From: Anastrepha obliqua
Lineage: Eukaryota; Arthropoda; Insecta; Diptera; Tephritidae
Assembly: GCF_027943255.1 (NCBI RefSeq)
Contig: NC_072896.1
Span: 9,300,001-9,364,000 of the forward strand
Direction of reading: 5' to 3'
DNA length: 64,000 bases
In this document: piece after piece, positions 1 to 12,590 of the stretch
Numbering within the stretch: the first letter of the stretch is position 1
Layout of the letters: every line of letters begins with the position of its first letter
The notes under the pieces: generated by a model
Database searches by the model: none
Told to the model about the DNA's origin: nothing
The model's input: the letters and a program-made list of their open reading frames with translations, nothing else
Program-made: the position numbers and the translations under genes

Positions 1-1535
1 CACTTCGCTAATATTTTATTTTAAAATGCTCACTGCACCAATTTGAGTATCCCTTTTAACCCCTTGACTGCTGAATTAAAATATTTCTGTAAAAAATTTA
101 GTTATTTGATGTTTTTTCTTTCGAGCGCACTTAATTCATTCACTTAGAAGTTTTGTAGTAGAAGTATTTCGATATTATGGATTTCTTTTAACCCCTTAAC
201 TACCAGACTTAACATTATTCTACAAAAGTTCGTTTTTTGACTAGCTTTTTTTTCTCACATCTACTCATAATTCAATTTAAAACTCTTTCCCTATTGTATT
301 CTTGTTGGCATATCTTCTTTTAACCCATTTGGTGCCAAATTTAACATTTAAAAATTCAAGTTATTTTATTCGGAACTTCATTCTTTCATTCACATATCTC
401 TAATATTTTAATTTGAAATTCTAAATGCACTAATTTTAGTATCCCTTTTAATACTTTACCTACCAAATTAAAACTGTTTAAAACAATTTTTTTATATTAA
501 ATTTTTTTCTTCTTTCAGACGTCCTTAATATCTTTCTTTCGAATTCTTATAGCATTAGTTTTTTATTGATGTGTCTTTATTTTAACCCCTTGACTGCCAA
601 ATTTTAAATTATTATAAAATCTTTAGTTATTATTAGGTTCCTTATATCCCTTAATATAATATTATACTTTAAAACTCTTACTGTATTCGTTTTTTTTTGG
701 TTTCATCCCTCTTAACACTTTGACTATCAAAGCAAATATTTTTATAAAAATTTTAGTTATTTAATTTTTTTCTTTCACACATCCCCATAATTTTTTTTTT
801 GCTTCGAATTTTTACTGCAATACTTTCTTTTTAAGGTAATTTTTAACCCCTTAACTACCAAATTTAAGAATTTAGTAAAAAATTTATTTATATCATAGTT
901 TTTTTCCTTTATTCCTCGTTAATAAATTCCTTTAGAATTTTTTCAATATCCAATTCTCGGTATCCTATCATCGTTTAACTCTTTCACAACCACATTTAAA
1001 AATTATGCAGAAATTTTAGTTATTTTCACCTGATAGGTTTTTGCTTCTTTCAATTGTCCTCACATTTTTTTTTTATAAAACTGTTCAAGTATTATTTTTC
1101 TTTTAGTCCTTTGACTACCAAATTCGTATACGATTTTTTTAATTTTTATTACTTAATAGCGTTTTCTTCTTTCACACGTCTCTAACATTCCACTTAAATA
1201 TTTAAGTGCATTATTACTATTTTCTCATTTCGTTCTTGTTAACCCGTTGACAACCAAATTTAAAATTTTTGCCGAAATTTTAGTTATTTTCATATAATAT
1301 ATTTTTACTTCTTTCACATATTCCTAAAACCATTAAAGTACTATATTTCTTTTAACCCTCTGACTGTCAAATTAATGTTTTTTTTAATTTTAGTTATTTA
1401 ATAGCTTTTTTTCTTTCACACAACTCTAATATTTCACGTCAAATTTTTAATGAATTATTTTTTAAAATCGTTCCTGTTAACCCTTTGGCTGCCAAATTTA
1501 AAATTGTTGCAAATATTTTATTTATTTTCATGTGG
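1..1535. repeat. 131-bp satellite array, about 12 monomers, open at left edge
   Basis: A landmark resembling AACCCCTTGACTGCCAA recurs near 59, 190, 322, 450, 583, 713, 845, 976, 1104, 1241, 1353 and 1479, giving a period of about 131 bp (range 112-137). Each unit also carries a TTTTAGTTATTT-like box followed by a CTTTCACAC-like box. Monomers have diverged substantially and the array starts before the window. It ends near 1530, where unrelated sequence begins. No reading frame is conserved between units. Confidence 0.85.
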
Positions 1536-3090
1536 GAGATTAAGAGTGAGAGATTAAAAGTGAAAGGATTAAAATCGACACCTCATCAACTTTCGCTCTA
1601 ATTTAAGAAAGCAATAAAGTGGACACTTTAAAAATCCAAGTATTCAAAGTCTTCATTACTTTTGAAACATAAAAACATTTTTTTGAAAAATCTCATAATA
1701 AGGGCCTCAAATCCTACAACTTTAGTTGACTTTGTCGATTGCCTTCGATACTCTATTCAAACTGTTTCATTTCATAAGAACCTCTTACTGCTATTGACTT
1801 TTTTAACCTGTACTATACACCCAGTCAACCTATCCTAACTTATTTCTACATTTTTCTTGCATCTCCCTAAATACCTTAAATCAAAATTAAAGCCTTCTTC
1901 AGTCCTTAAAGCTTGGCTTTTTATAATATTTATCCTGCCTTACGAGCGGCTGTGCGCCATTTTTATTAAAATTTGTTTCCATCCAATGCAACCATATTCT
2001 TTATTTACTGTTATTTCTATACCATCGCTTATCGCCATGGTGCGCACCTGACTATTGCTTGTAAGCAAACAAAAGCGATAAATATAAGAAGCTAAAAATA
2101 AAGTGTAACTAAAGCATTGAAAATTTTTAATGAAAAAAATAAACAGAAAGAAAAAAGTGTTAGAGTTTATGTTCTATTGCAAACAGCAGCTGCTGCAGCT
2201 GGACGCCACTACAGGGGATGGGCGTTGCTTAAGTGAAACAAAGCGGGGTAGAACGCATCTCCAAAGGCATGCATTCGTATACCCACACCCGAACAACTTC
2301 AATCGTGCGTTTGCATAAGTTTCGCGCACTTAAGAAATGTTGCCAACAAAATGCAAGGAAGAAAAAAATATGTGCACACTCCTGTTTTATGGTGAATAAA
2401 GAAAACGGCCGTAGCGTAGGTGGATGGAGTTGATGGTTCAGATGATGGTTGCGATATGCTGCCTCTATCTTAGTTGTGACAATGTGCTGGATTCAAATTG
2501 TTGCACGCAAAGTGGCAGCATAAAAGTGAGACTGCAACTCCAACAAATAGAATAACAACAAAAACAATAAGAACTACTACTTCACTTTACGAGTAACTAT
2601 GCCACTTTGCTGCGTTGCCGGCACTAAAAAAGAAAATGCAGCTGTTTGCTTGTCTTCCCATCTCGCAACGTGCTATTGGCTTCAGAGAAAAGCTTTACCA
2701 TCTTCTAGATGTATAGGCAAACTCACGCGAGTGTGTGTGTTTGTATGGGTGGTGTTGTGTGACAAAGGAATTACGAAAGCAAAATATTACTCACTCTTGC
2801 AAAATGGGACGCTCTATCTATATATAATATCTATCTATTTACGCACTTATCTGCTAGTCCGTCTAGCTTCTGCTTTGTAGCTTCATTTTTATGGATGTAC
2901 ATTTGTATGTATGTATGTATGTATGTATTTGCTTCAAGAAATGGTAACTTGCCTGCAGTTTGGCTCTCCATAATATGCATATACACGGGAGTTTATTGTA
3001 ATACCGGAAGCTATAATACAAAATTCGCATTTACTACCATTTTATTGGGTGTACCAATAAGCGCGCCCATTTTTGAAAATAAGTAGTTCA
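1536..3090. other. Unannotated AT-rich DNA with a GTAT microsatellite
   Basis: I recognise no gene or TE here. Open frames of 60-93 codons are present (for example 2599-2880), but they have no family motif and look like chance frames. A (GTAT)n run lies at about 2905-2928. Confidence 0.5.
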
Positions 3091-3094
3091 AAGC

Positions 3095-4095
3095 AAGTTT
3101 TTTAGGCGAATGTTTTGGGAGAATTCTCAAGGGCAATTATGCATAGGAATTTAAAAAATATGTCTAAGTGAAATTTTTGAGGGAAATATTTATGGAAATT
3201 TTTAAGCAAAATTTTCTAAGGTAAATTTTAAATGAAAATTAAGGCATACCTCATGGAGACATGCAAGCCATAGCCAAAAATGTCTAAGTGAAATTTTTGA
3301 GGGAATTTGTTAAGGAGAATTTTTAGGGAAAAATTGTTAAGGGAAAATTTTAAGGGAATTTTTTAGGGAAATTTTCTAAGGTAAATTTTAAGTGAAAACT
3401 AAGGCATGCCTCAGAGAGGCATGCAAGCCATAGACACTTAAAATCTATCAAAAACACTGGAAAGGGGAACAACTTTTAAGGGACATTTTTTATAGGAAAT
3501 TTTTAAGGAAAATTTTTAGGGGAAAATTGTTCAGGGAAAATTTTAAGGGAAATTTTTAGGGAAATTTTTAAGGGAAGTTTTCTAAGGTAAATTTTAAGTG
3601 AAAATTAAGGCATGCCTCAGAGAGACATGCAAGCCATAGACTCTTCTAAAATCTATTAAAAACACTGGAAAGGTGAAAAAATTTTAAAGAGCATTTTTTA
3701 TGGGAAGTTTTTAAGGAAGTTTTCCTAAGGGAAATTTTTAGGGAAATTTTTAAGAGAAATTTGTAGGGGAAAATTGTTAAGGGAAAATGTTAAGGGAAAT
3801 TTTTAGGGACATTTTCTAAGGTAAATTTTAAGTGAAAATTAAGGCATGCCTCAGATAGACATGCAAGCCATAGACAATTTTAAAACCTATCAAAAACACT
3901 GGAAAGGTGAAAAATTTTTAAGGGAAATGTTTTATGGAAAATTTTTAAGGTAGTTTTTCTAAGGGAAATGTTTAGAGACAATTTTAAGGGAAGTTTTAAA
4001 AAGGAAATCTTTAGTGAAATGTAGGCATGCCTCAGGCGAACACGCAAGTCATAGAAAATTTTGAAATCCATAAAAAACTGGAAAGACTTGGCAGA
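3095..4095. repeat. Tandem array with palindromic GGCATGCC core
   Basis: A core of the form AAGGCATGCCTCAGAGAGAC followed by ATGCAAGCCATAG recurs near 3241, 3401, 3607, 3841 and 4022, giving units of about 160, 206, 234 and 181 bp. Length differences come from variable numbers of a short AAGGGAAATTTTT-like subrepeat between cores. GGCATGCC is a perfect 8-bp palindrome. An open frame at 3880-4071 on the minus strand lies inside the array and is an artefact of the repeat. Confidence 0.85.
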
Positions 4096-4123
4096 AACGA
4101 TTCGACTACTGTGGTGGTACTAA

Positions 4124-4320
4124 TTGGTCAATAATATAGTAAAATTAGATGCCATTAAAGTTACTTCTTTAGTTTTTCTTTACGAAAATATCCATATTAA
4201 AAAACCAATAACAATTTCTGAATACAGAGATGAGATTAAAAGGTACATTGCTGAAATTTGTCCGGCATGGTGTCAAAATTTCGTAAAAAGTACGAAAATC
4301 TCGTGACAGACACATAATTA
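4124..4320 (+). pseudogene. C-terminal scrap of an IS630/Tc1-like transposase
   Basis: The frame contains ITISEYRDEIKRYIAEICPA followed by WCQNFVK. This resembles the helical tail that follows the last catalytic residue in the IS630/Tc1-type insect transposases whose core carries a FQQDGAPCH-like motif, as seen at 33.1-33.4 kb on the other strand. Only about 40 residues align by eye, no catalytic motif is present, and the frame closes at 4306. The assignment comes from motif memory and is tentative. It sits directly after the GGCATGCC array. Confidence 0.4.
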
Positions 4321-5750
4321 TGCTCTACACGTGACCTCTATGCTTACACCCCTAAATAAAAGGACTACATCACGAACTTTCCAAATAAGCACCGCCTCTT
4401 TCAAATTTCAAAATAAATAGTCTCAATAAAACACCCTCTACTGTACACAAACATATTTTTTCCTTACTCGAGCGCGGTAAATATGACAGCAATTCTGAGT
4501 ATAGGAAAAATTTGAATTTGATATGTTAAAAAATACTCTCATGCATACAGGATATAAAATATTAACATGGACAAAATGTTGGAAAAGATAGAATTTTATA
4601 TCATAGCAGCGCAAACTGCACCCGTGCAAATAATTAAATGCTTCCATTAATGTATGTTGATGTTCAGCATAACTTTAAAGTGCCAAACGGAAGGAAACAG
4701 CAAGCAAGTCAGGAAGCCAAGAAAAATAAAATTAAAGTAAAAATAGTCTATGAACAAGTTGGATGTAAAATACCACTTGGATGCTTGTCAAAGTTTCTAT
4801 TGGCGTACATTGTATAAATTACTTAAAAGCTAAGTAAAAATTATTATCCACTTTTCTCCATAAAAGATTGTTTATTTCATTCAAAGTTAAAATATTAATA
4901 TAATTTACATACTTACGATAAATATACTTATACCTAAGCACCGGACGAAAAATATTGACTAAAACATCACTCAAAAAGAAGAGGAACAAAAATGTGCCCT
5001 GCAGCGACACAAATTCAAAAGCTCAAAGTCCAAATATAGAGTTTCATGGAGTGGAGTTTAAATCACCAGTTTTTATGAACAGCATTTCATTTTTTTAATT
5101 AGCAATCAGGAGTTGCCTAATTAATAGTATTTTTGGATGATGGTTCCCGATTCCCGTACAACATACGCCTTAGGGCTTCCCGATTATTCAGAAAATCTCG
5201 ATATTTCAGAGCAAATCAGAACAAACTCTAAAAGGTCAAGTCCCAGCCCTGCAGTAACTAAACGAGATAATGAGTAGAACTGATCAATGATTAATGAGCT
5301 GGGCGTTCTATACTCCACCCGATACGGACACTTTTTTTGATGGTCTATGGATATTGAGTGATTTCCGATTTCTTGATAGTTTTTATGTTTGTTGAATGTC
5401 GAACTGAAAGTGTATTTTGCCAGATGAAAAAAATGACCAGTTTATGTGAAATTTCAAATTGAAATATTTTCTAAAGTTCCCAAGTGGTTCATTTTGAGCT
5501 GCGTAAGTATGATGATTACTGAGCGACAATCTTTCAAGCGGAAAAGAGTTGAGACTCTGAAAACAAGAAAACAACCTCCATTTAAATAGGAAACACGTAT
5601 TTGGACAACCCTGTGTATCAATGGAGTAGAGGAAGAAAGTATTTACTAATTGTTTTTAATAATGTATTTAGCATCAAAATATATAAAAAAATTACTTCAT
5701 ATGCCAAAATAATATAAAAGGCGCATTAAGGTATTATACAATTTTTTTAA
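4321..5750. other. Unannotated AT-rich DNA
   Basis: No recognisable gene or TE. Short open frames on both strands lack motifs. Confidence 0.5.
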
Positions 5751-5752
5751 AA

Positions 5753-6728
5753 TCAGAAAAATACTAACATTTAAGTGAGCTGCACCGATTTGCAAACATC
5801 TCTAAAAATCGGGGTGTTTTATAAAGAAAATTACAATAATTTAAAAAATAATTTTTCCAAAAAATAACCTCAAATAAGACAAGATTTTAGGCTCCAAAGG
5901 TATGCATCAAATTGCTTAAAAATTATATCAACGGAATGAAAATAATGCAATTTTTGGTGCCACTTTTTCGGAAGATAGACTTCCAGACTTTTTCGAATTT
6001 GGACGTGAAGTTAACATATTTCTATTATAACTATCGACTTGAACTTCCAAATAGCTTCCTAAAATTTATTTCTTTATAGATTTATGGATATAACCGTTTA
6101 AAAAGGGCTCTCGAACAGCACGAGTGCCAAACCGAAGGTTATAAAAATGGTTATAAGGTTAGAGCAAACCGAAAAAACTCAGCCAAAACTTAATCGATTT
6201 GGACTTCTTTTTGGAAAGGTCTTTCACTTCTTTCATTGGAAAGGTCTTCTTAGTCAGTCTTCTCTACTCTTAAAAAGAACTTAAAACTTCACAACCCGAT
6301 TTTTTTCCCCCAACTATAACTAGCCAATGCCGCATCCACCATACTCTCCGGATATTGCACCTTGTGATTATCACCTTTTGCGTGGACTTCAATTCCATAT
6401 GAGTAAGAAGAACTACTCCTCAAAAGAAGCTATAAAAAATGATATCGAAGCGTATTTTGGCTCCAAGAACAAAGAACAAAAACGCACGAACTTATGGACT
6501 GACCTGATATTTTCATTCTGTTGATAAAATTCTCTCTAACTTTATAATCTGAGCTAAATTTTGGAAAAAAAAAATTAAAAAAAAAATGTTTTTAGTACAT
6601 ATACATTTTTTTTTATTAAAAAATATTAAGATTAATTTTTTTATTAAACAAAATTTTTTTATTATAAAATTATCTTATAGGTATTTTTAAAATTGGTTTA
6701 GCTCACGTAAATCTTAGTATTTTTCTGA
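5753..6728 (+). mobile_element. Decayed mariner bounded by 38-bp inverted repeats
   Basis: Positions 5753-5790 (beginning TCAGAAAAATACTAACATTT) and 6691-6728 are imperfect inverted copies of about 38 bp. They enclose 976 bp, close to mariner size. The recognisable transposase C-terminus (6327-6524) lies in plus orientation near the right repeat, as expected for mariner. The interior left of 6300 is too decayed to read. A third, direct copy of the right repeat lies at 6961-6996, so local duplication is an alternative explanation for part of the pattern. Confidence 0.6.
6327..6524 (+). pseudogene. Mariner transposase C-terminal fragment
   Basis: The frame begins MPHPPYSPDIAPCDYHLL, the hallmark PPYSPDxAPxDY motif around the third catalytic Asp of the mariner D,D34D superfamily. 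It continues with a KKNYSSKEAIKNDIEAYF stretch typical of the following helix. After about residue 48 similarity fades, then a stop occurs. The N-terminal helix-turn-helix and the first two catalytic Asp residues are absent or unreadable upstream. It sits inside the inverted repeats at 5753-6728. It cannot encode an active enzyme. Confidence 0.8.
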
Positions 6729-7060
6729 TATACAATATTTAGACAAAGTTTTAAGATATAATAAATTTTATTATTCTGTTGGAAATTCTGTTTCTGTGTT
6801 TTTTTTTTTTGTTTTTTAGTATCGAAAGTGTTGCACCCTAATGTACATATATACGATAAAATTTGCCTTAACTTTATTATATGAAGTTATTCTTTGGAGA
6901 AAACTATTTTTAAAATTAAATTTGATTTATTAAAATTTCATTCTTATAGGTATTTTTAAAATTGCTCCAGCTCACATAGATCTTAGTACTTTTTTGAAAT
7001 ATTTTGACAGAAGTTTTAAAATATAATAAATTGTACTCTTTTGTTGAAAAATCAGTACCA
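6674..7060. repeat. Two-copy direct repeat, period about 268 bp
   Basis: CTTATAGGTATTTTTAAAAT followed by an AGCTCAC/ATCTTAGTA stretch and AAGTTTTAA(G/A)ATATAATAAA occurs at about 6674-6770 and again at 6942-7035. The second copy includes the third version of the mariner terminal repeat, so a duplication of the right end of that element is plausible. Confidence 0.65.
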
Positions 7061-7553
7061 ATTATTTTTATTTTATGATAATTATTTTCGCCCTACTACA
7101 CCGGAAGAGTTCATGGACGAGCTTTCTTTTCAATGATAATTATAACTAAAATAAGAAAAAAGGTGTGCCACTTTTGGCTGTCAAGAAATTGCGTTGAGTC
7201 AAATTAACATTTGAAGTTTTGCGCTGATATTTCTATTTAAAATTTGTTTTTTTTTCTAATTTTTTTTAATAATTTTTGCCAAATTGTTTGCATGCAAATA
7301 CTCAAAATTGCTTTTCAGTTATTATCACATTGAATATTCTTTAAATTCTTTCTTTGTCACGACTATCGCCTTTCTGTTCTTTACACCACTTTTTATTGCA
7401 TATATACAGTAGCTGTCCAAAGAATTAGGAACGATAAAAATTGTTTCTTTTATAAAACTTACTTTTATAACTCGAGCCACTGGAGGCCAGCTCGAAATCT
7501 ACGCCTAAAACTAGGAAATTTCATGGAACGAAGACGCTTATTGTAAGCTCTCT

Positions 7554-7590
<37 letters not shown>

Positions 7591-8718
7591 ACTCTCTCTC
7601 TGTACGACTGCTTCCTATTGGAGCAATGGTAGATTGTTGGAAAATATGAGCTATTGTATCAAAAATAATTAAGAATTTTGTACTCTTATTTGGAAAGGTT
7701 TTCTTTAGTGAATAAGTGCCGCTCTGAAGTCATGATGGCGGAGGATGCCAGGAAAGAAAAGTTAATCAAGACTTGTTTCTTCCAAAAGCAAAATATATGC
7801 ACCTTCAGTGATGATCTAGAGCTATATTCTCTTTGAATAGAGACGAACGTACACTCAGATGCTTACGTTTTGATGCTGAACAAAGCTCTGGTAGTACAAA
7901 TAAGTTACAGGAATCACGTTTCGGAAGATCACATTTTCATGGAAGACAGTTCGTCGTATAATTAACCTATAGCAGTCATTAAATGCCTCTACGAGCTAAA
8001 TTTGAATTTGCTGTAGTAACTCGAGAACTCTGCAGACGTAAATTGGATGAAAACTTTAGTACTCTCCTTGTATCCCAAGCAGAACAGTCAATTCTACTTG
8101 TCATTTAGTACAGAAATATCTCAAGAGTAAATTTTAATATATTTGTTAGCCAGGAACACGAAGGATGCAGCAGGCCGGAAAAGACCCTCTACTCTACTCT
8201 ACTCTACTCTATCTACTATCAATAAAATGTGATAACTTTCAAAGAAAACTTTATACCACTCGACCTCGAAAAGAAAAACGTATAGAGATACCCTCCACCG
8301 CCAATTTCAATTCAAAGCTTGGACAAACAAATACTCATTGCTGAAACCAGCCAGTAGAAAATACGGCAGGTCCCTGTGAAATATATTTGGATTTGGATAT
8401 CCTGGATAAGTGAATATACCGGTTCGATTGTCACCCTATAAGATGATCAGACCGGAAAGAGTCCAAAAGTGTGATCATGGCGGCCAAATTCCTGAAGAAT
8501 ATTCTGAAATTATTCTTCACGGTGCACTCAAATTTTTCTGTTAACTGTTTTATTCCTGGCTCTGTTAAACGATGGTAATGAACAAAGATATACAGAATTT
8601 TGTGGCGTTTTCAAAAGCCTCCATTTTCTCATTCTATTCCTTTTATATGGTTGTCAAGCGAGATTAATCTGATTTCAGTAAACTGCAGATTTTCTGCTTA
8701 AAATCTGTCAGAAGAGAA
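7061..8718. other. Unannotated DNA with TC and CTCTA microsatellites
   Basis: No gene recognised. A (TC)n tract with CACTCTCACTC interruptions lies at about 7556-7601. A (CTCTA)n tract lies at 8187-8217. The sequence CAGTAGCTGTCCAAAGAATT near 7408 resembles a Tc1-like terminus, but I see no partner. Confidence 0.5.
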
Positions 8719-9372
8719 ATAATATATATCTAAATAAATTCACAACATTTGCAGAGAATACAAATAGATAAAATTTACAAACAAAGGAGAAGGGTCGACC
8801 GGTGTAGGTAAACGCCAGACACAAGCCATGGCAACAGCGCGTCCTTCTCCGAGCGTTTATCACCCGCACAAACGCAGCGATTCCAGGACCGCAGCAACGG
8901 CACAAATTACCGCAAGGCAATACCAATAAATCCAACGCCGGAATGGATAGCACTTTATGGTACGCACCAGCACTAGCCAGGAAACGGAAATAAGCGCCAA
9001 AAAGTATGCACCAAAAAAAACGCTAAAAAAATTGGGACCAAAAAACGCCGAAACAGTAGGCGCCAATGAAATATAACGCCAAAAAATAGGCACCAAAAAC
9101 ATATTTCCTACAAGTTTGCACCAACAAACAAGCGCCAAAAAGTAGGCAGGTTACTTCTCACTAGAAATTATCAACCACAAGGAAAAACCCAGGAAAAATA
9201 GCCTAAAGTGTATCTAAGATAAATATGTATAAGGAATATCTCTCTCTCCCTTCCTCTACGTTATATCTTTTTTCTCTCTCGGAACGAAAATGCCCAACAC
9301 ATTGCATGGCCTCGAAATTTTACTCTCCTTTCTCGCTTGTCCATCGATGCCTAAGAAGTTTCACTTCAAAAA
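8719..9372 (-). repeat. Dispersed repeat, left copy (inverted partner at 43.4 kb)
   Basis: The reverse complement of this block matches 43355-43988 over nearly its full length, from AGATATATATT at one end to the CACTTCAAAAA block at the other. Shared landmarks include the GGAACGAAAATGCCC block, a run of degenerate GCGCCAAAAA motifs (8990-9150), and a stretch that reads CYPFRRWIYWYCLAVICA in one frame. That peptide is preserved because the DNA is preserved; I recognise no protein family. Copies differ by many substitutions and small indels. Element class is unknown (LTR, non-LTR 5' UTR or other). Confidence 0.8.
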
Positions 9373-11345
9373 CTATGCCTTATGACATAAAAAGCAAACA
9401 ACTCAACTTTTTTTTAGAATACATCCAATACTCTGCCTTTTATTTCTTGTCGAAATCGCACCTTTCCTTATTTCCTTATCGTTTCCAATTCGTTGGCCAG
9501 ATACTGTATAAACTATTGAGCTTGACGCTTCGCTCACTTGGCTCGGTTTTGGCTTTACTGCATGCTATGCTGTCAACTGTCAACTGCCAAATATCAACTG
9601 TCGGCTGTCAGCTGTCAGTTATGCAAAAATTACGTTGAAACAAAATACTAAACGAAAAATAAAGCAACAAAAAAAAATTAAAAAAAACTCAAAATTGGGA
9701 AAAATGTTTTCCAGAGAACATACTGCAGGTACAACACCAACAAACCATACGCCACCTAGTGTGTCGATAGTTTTACAAGATTTTATGCTAGTGCGGCTGT
9801 GCGGGTGCAAGAGCGAAGTTCTACGTCGAAGCGGGAAAAACTACGATGTATTAAGAAAGATGGCATCCCAGCAGCGCAGAATCACCGAAAAGTATCACCT
9901 GTCGGCATAAATTATGGGCACAACAGCAAACTGTAAAGAACGGGGCGCAGCAGCAAGCTGCTCAACTGAACAACATGGAAAAACAGCAAAAAAGACAAAA
10001 ACAAATAATAATCAGACCATAAGAAAACAACGTCAAAAGCGGCACCAGCTACATGCAAACTGCGAGCGCTAGAAACGCTCATCCATCTAAGTAACAAACA
10101 AAAGGTAGAGCGGCAAAAGTTATTTATGCGAGACAGCGAATAGTGACTTGGAGAAATTTAACGCCGCCGGAATAGCTTTCGAAAAAAAAAAAAATAAGCT
10201 GACAAAGACATTTTTTTCGCACTTGTAGGAAATTTTTTAATTTTTTTCCTGCTTTTTGGTTTAAAAATATATATCAAAGTGGTAGAGAATTAATTACTAC
10301 AAATATATTGTATGTAATTATGTATGTAATTCTGTTGGAAATTTGAGAGCGCATATTTGCGTCCAACTAGACACGCAGATACGCTTCAGTAGCAAGCAGA
10401 AATCCGGGTTCAAAGAATTATTATTTGTTTGTAAAATAAGTAGGGAACAAAAAAAAATGTTTTTTTAATAATTAAAAAACCCCCAAAATCAACGTAATAA
10501 ATTTCATAAAAGGTGTGTAAAATCGAAAACCAAATTTATTTCAACAAGTATCAGCAGTTTTTGTAGAAACTCGCTTTAATAAGTTCCTTCTTTCAAATTT
10601 TTAGCGTGGAATCCAAATAAAGACGGAAAATACTACGGTTCATGATGCATTTTTTACACGATATTTTCGTTCTTTTACGAATCTCAAAACAAAAAATACT
10701 TTTCTAAACAAAACATAACTCCTAAAAGGATGTCTTATTAAATAAAAATTTTTGTGCAAGAGCAATAAGTACATCTTAAAACTAACCAAGTCCCATTGTG
10801 AATTAAAATTGCAACGCAATCTTTAGGTCGCGTCTAGCGTGATAACAAGTATTGTACAAGTTGGCGCAAAACTAATCATCCAATTTGGTTTTCGAATCGT
10901 TTGTTTACTGAATAAACAAAATAATTTAGAGTGGTGAAAATCTTGAATATTCTTCATCATAAATATGCCATTGGCACACATCTGAAAGTGCTCCGAAATT
11001 CTTACTTAAATTTTCCTTTAATTCCTTAAATTCTATGATCCCTCAGATCCCTGCAGAGAACTGCATGTGTGGGCATCACTGGTGCTTGTAGAACAGGCCC
11101 CTTTGCTGCGCTTAACGTTTTTCTGCACTTACTTCCTGTGGATCCTCAGATTAAATCCATTATTGCTCAGAGCGCTATCAGGTTGAAGGAGCTTGGCCTC
11201 TGAAGACAGTTTGCTGTAGGACATAGTAGCATTTTGAAGCAGATCTCTCTCCCCTTCCTTCTCTGTTCTCCGCAAACTGTGTTTTGAGGGTTGGGCTAGG
11301 GCTATCTTTCTGAGCAGGCAAGACTGGAAGGAGGGGAGAGTCGGC
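9373..11345. other. Unannotated DNA; CTGTCA-rich short repeat
   Basis: At 9569-9620 TGTCAACTG/CTGTCAG units repeat several times. A moderately GC-rich stretch at 9700-10140 holds open frames on both strands (the plus frame at 9635-9910 ends in REKYHLSA-like residues ITEKYHLSA), but no domain is recognisable and no splice structure can be defended. The rest is AT-rich with nothing recognised. Confidence 0.45.
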
Positions 11346-12165
11346 ACGGATATAGATGGCTCTATTTTCACTAACGGATCCAAAATGGAATCTGGAGTGG
11401 GTGCGAGGGTTTTCTCTAAATCAGCCAGCATTTCGGTTTCCTTTAAACTGCCGGAAACGAGCAGTGTTTTTCAAGCAGACGTCTTCGCGATCTCGCAGGC
11501 ATGTCGTCGCCGGAACTCAAACATCTCGAACGAGTTGGAAATATTTCCCTTATCTGGGTTCCTGGGCACAGAAATATAGAGGGAAATGAAATTTCAGCTG
11601 CCCCCCTCGGTGTTCCTTTGTCCGTTTTTAAAGGGAAACTACACAATTTCTTTCTAAAAAAGCGCAAGACAGATGGAGGTCTGTCTCATTGTGTGCTGTT
11701 TCGAAAACACTATGGCCCCAATACGATAGAAACAGAACGCTTAAGGTGATGGGAGTCCCCCGCCATTCAATTTCCAAACTCATTGCGGTGTTAACTGGTC
11801 ACTGGGTGATCGGTACTCACGCGAAGAAGCTTGGAATTCCGTACAACCCCTAATACAGAAGCTGTGGGGATCCTACAGAGAAAGAGACTGTTGAACATTT
11901 TCTCTGCAAATGTCCGGCTCTGGCGGCTAGGCGCTTGAGATTCCTTAGCGTGCCTTTGGGGATGACTTGAAGAAATTCTCCAGCCTAGATCCCTTTTCTT
12001 TCCTCCACTACATCAACAGCACTGGATGGCTGTAGAAGGTTTTCTCTTCCCAATAATTTTTCTTTGCACAGGGAATGGTCCACATTATGGTATCAAAACG
12101 GCACGTAAGTGCTACTTGAAGTCTGCCTGTGGCACTCTTGCCATTTTACCTACCTACCTAGCTTC
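11345..12165 (+). pseudogene. Non-LTR retrotransposon 3' fragment (family A): RNase H and C-terminal motif
   Basis: In pieces this encodes a retrotransposon RNase H domain. IFTNGSKMESGVGARVFS matches the first catalytic block but has Asn where Asp is expected. FQADVFAI has Asp in place of the second-block Glu. After an internal deletion that removes the third block, LIWVPGHRNIEGNE resumes in another frame. Then come a LTGHW stretch and ETVEHFLCKCPALAARRLR, the Cys/His motif usual at the end of RNase H-bearing non-LTR ORF2s, closing at GW followed by a stop near 12032. The 3' UTR has GGTATCAAAACGGC and ends in CTACCTACCTA. A second copy of this 3' end lies at 33985-34300 in the same orientation. 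RNase H places it in an R1/LOA/I-type group, since Jockey-clade elements usually lack it. Confidence 0.8.
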
Positions 12166-12429
12166 ATTCAATCTATGTAAGAGTTCACTGACTCTCAATT
12201 TTATATATTAGAGTTTCTAAAACCTACTTGAAGGAATATCTGTGTAGAAAGACTCCCTCGGGGGAATCACACCTCAGAGTGTAACACAAAATGTGTGGCT
12301 GAAGGCAAGTTTCTGATATAAAACACTTTCTCGAGTGTCGCAAAGTGGCCTAAACTCATCTGTGAATGGGTTCACTGAGTCCCGAGCAAAAGCCTTGAAC
12401 GTCCCAAATTTGGAAAATTCACTGCCATA

Positions 12430-12590
12430 AAAGACCCAATAACCTAACACTTCTCTTCCTGTGGGCCGAACCTGTCGAAGCAGCACGTTTCCTAGCCTAC
12501 CGTTGGATGGGCTAGACGATGACAATCGGTGACTACACCGCATGGACAGCGTCTAATGAACTGCTAAAACAACAACAACATCTAATTCGG
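12430..12590 (+). pseudogene. Jockey-like non-LTR retrotransposon 3' terminus
   Basis: The plus strand reads roughly LWAEPVEAARFLAYRWMG, a damaged version of the C-terminal ending seen better on the minus strand at 46.9 kb (LWTQPIETARFLGLPLDE). A short 3' UTR follows, ending CTGCTAAAACAACAACAACA, which is the expected kind of 3' tail. About 35 codons survive. The overlapping minus-strand open frame at 12274-12543 is a shadow. Confidence 0.65.

Noticed and set aside
8708..9138. Two overlapping minus-strand frames as a small membrane protein gene
   Set aside because: They lie in a dispersed repeat; conservation with the 43 kb copy is at DNA level and no start or family is supported.
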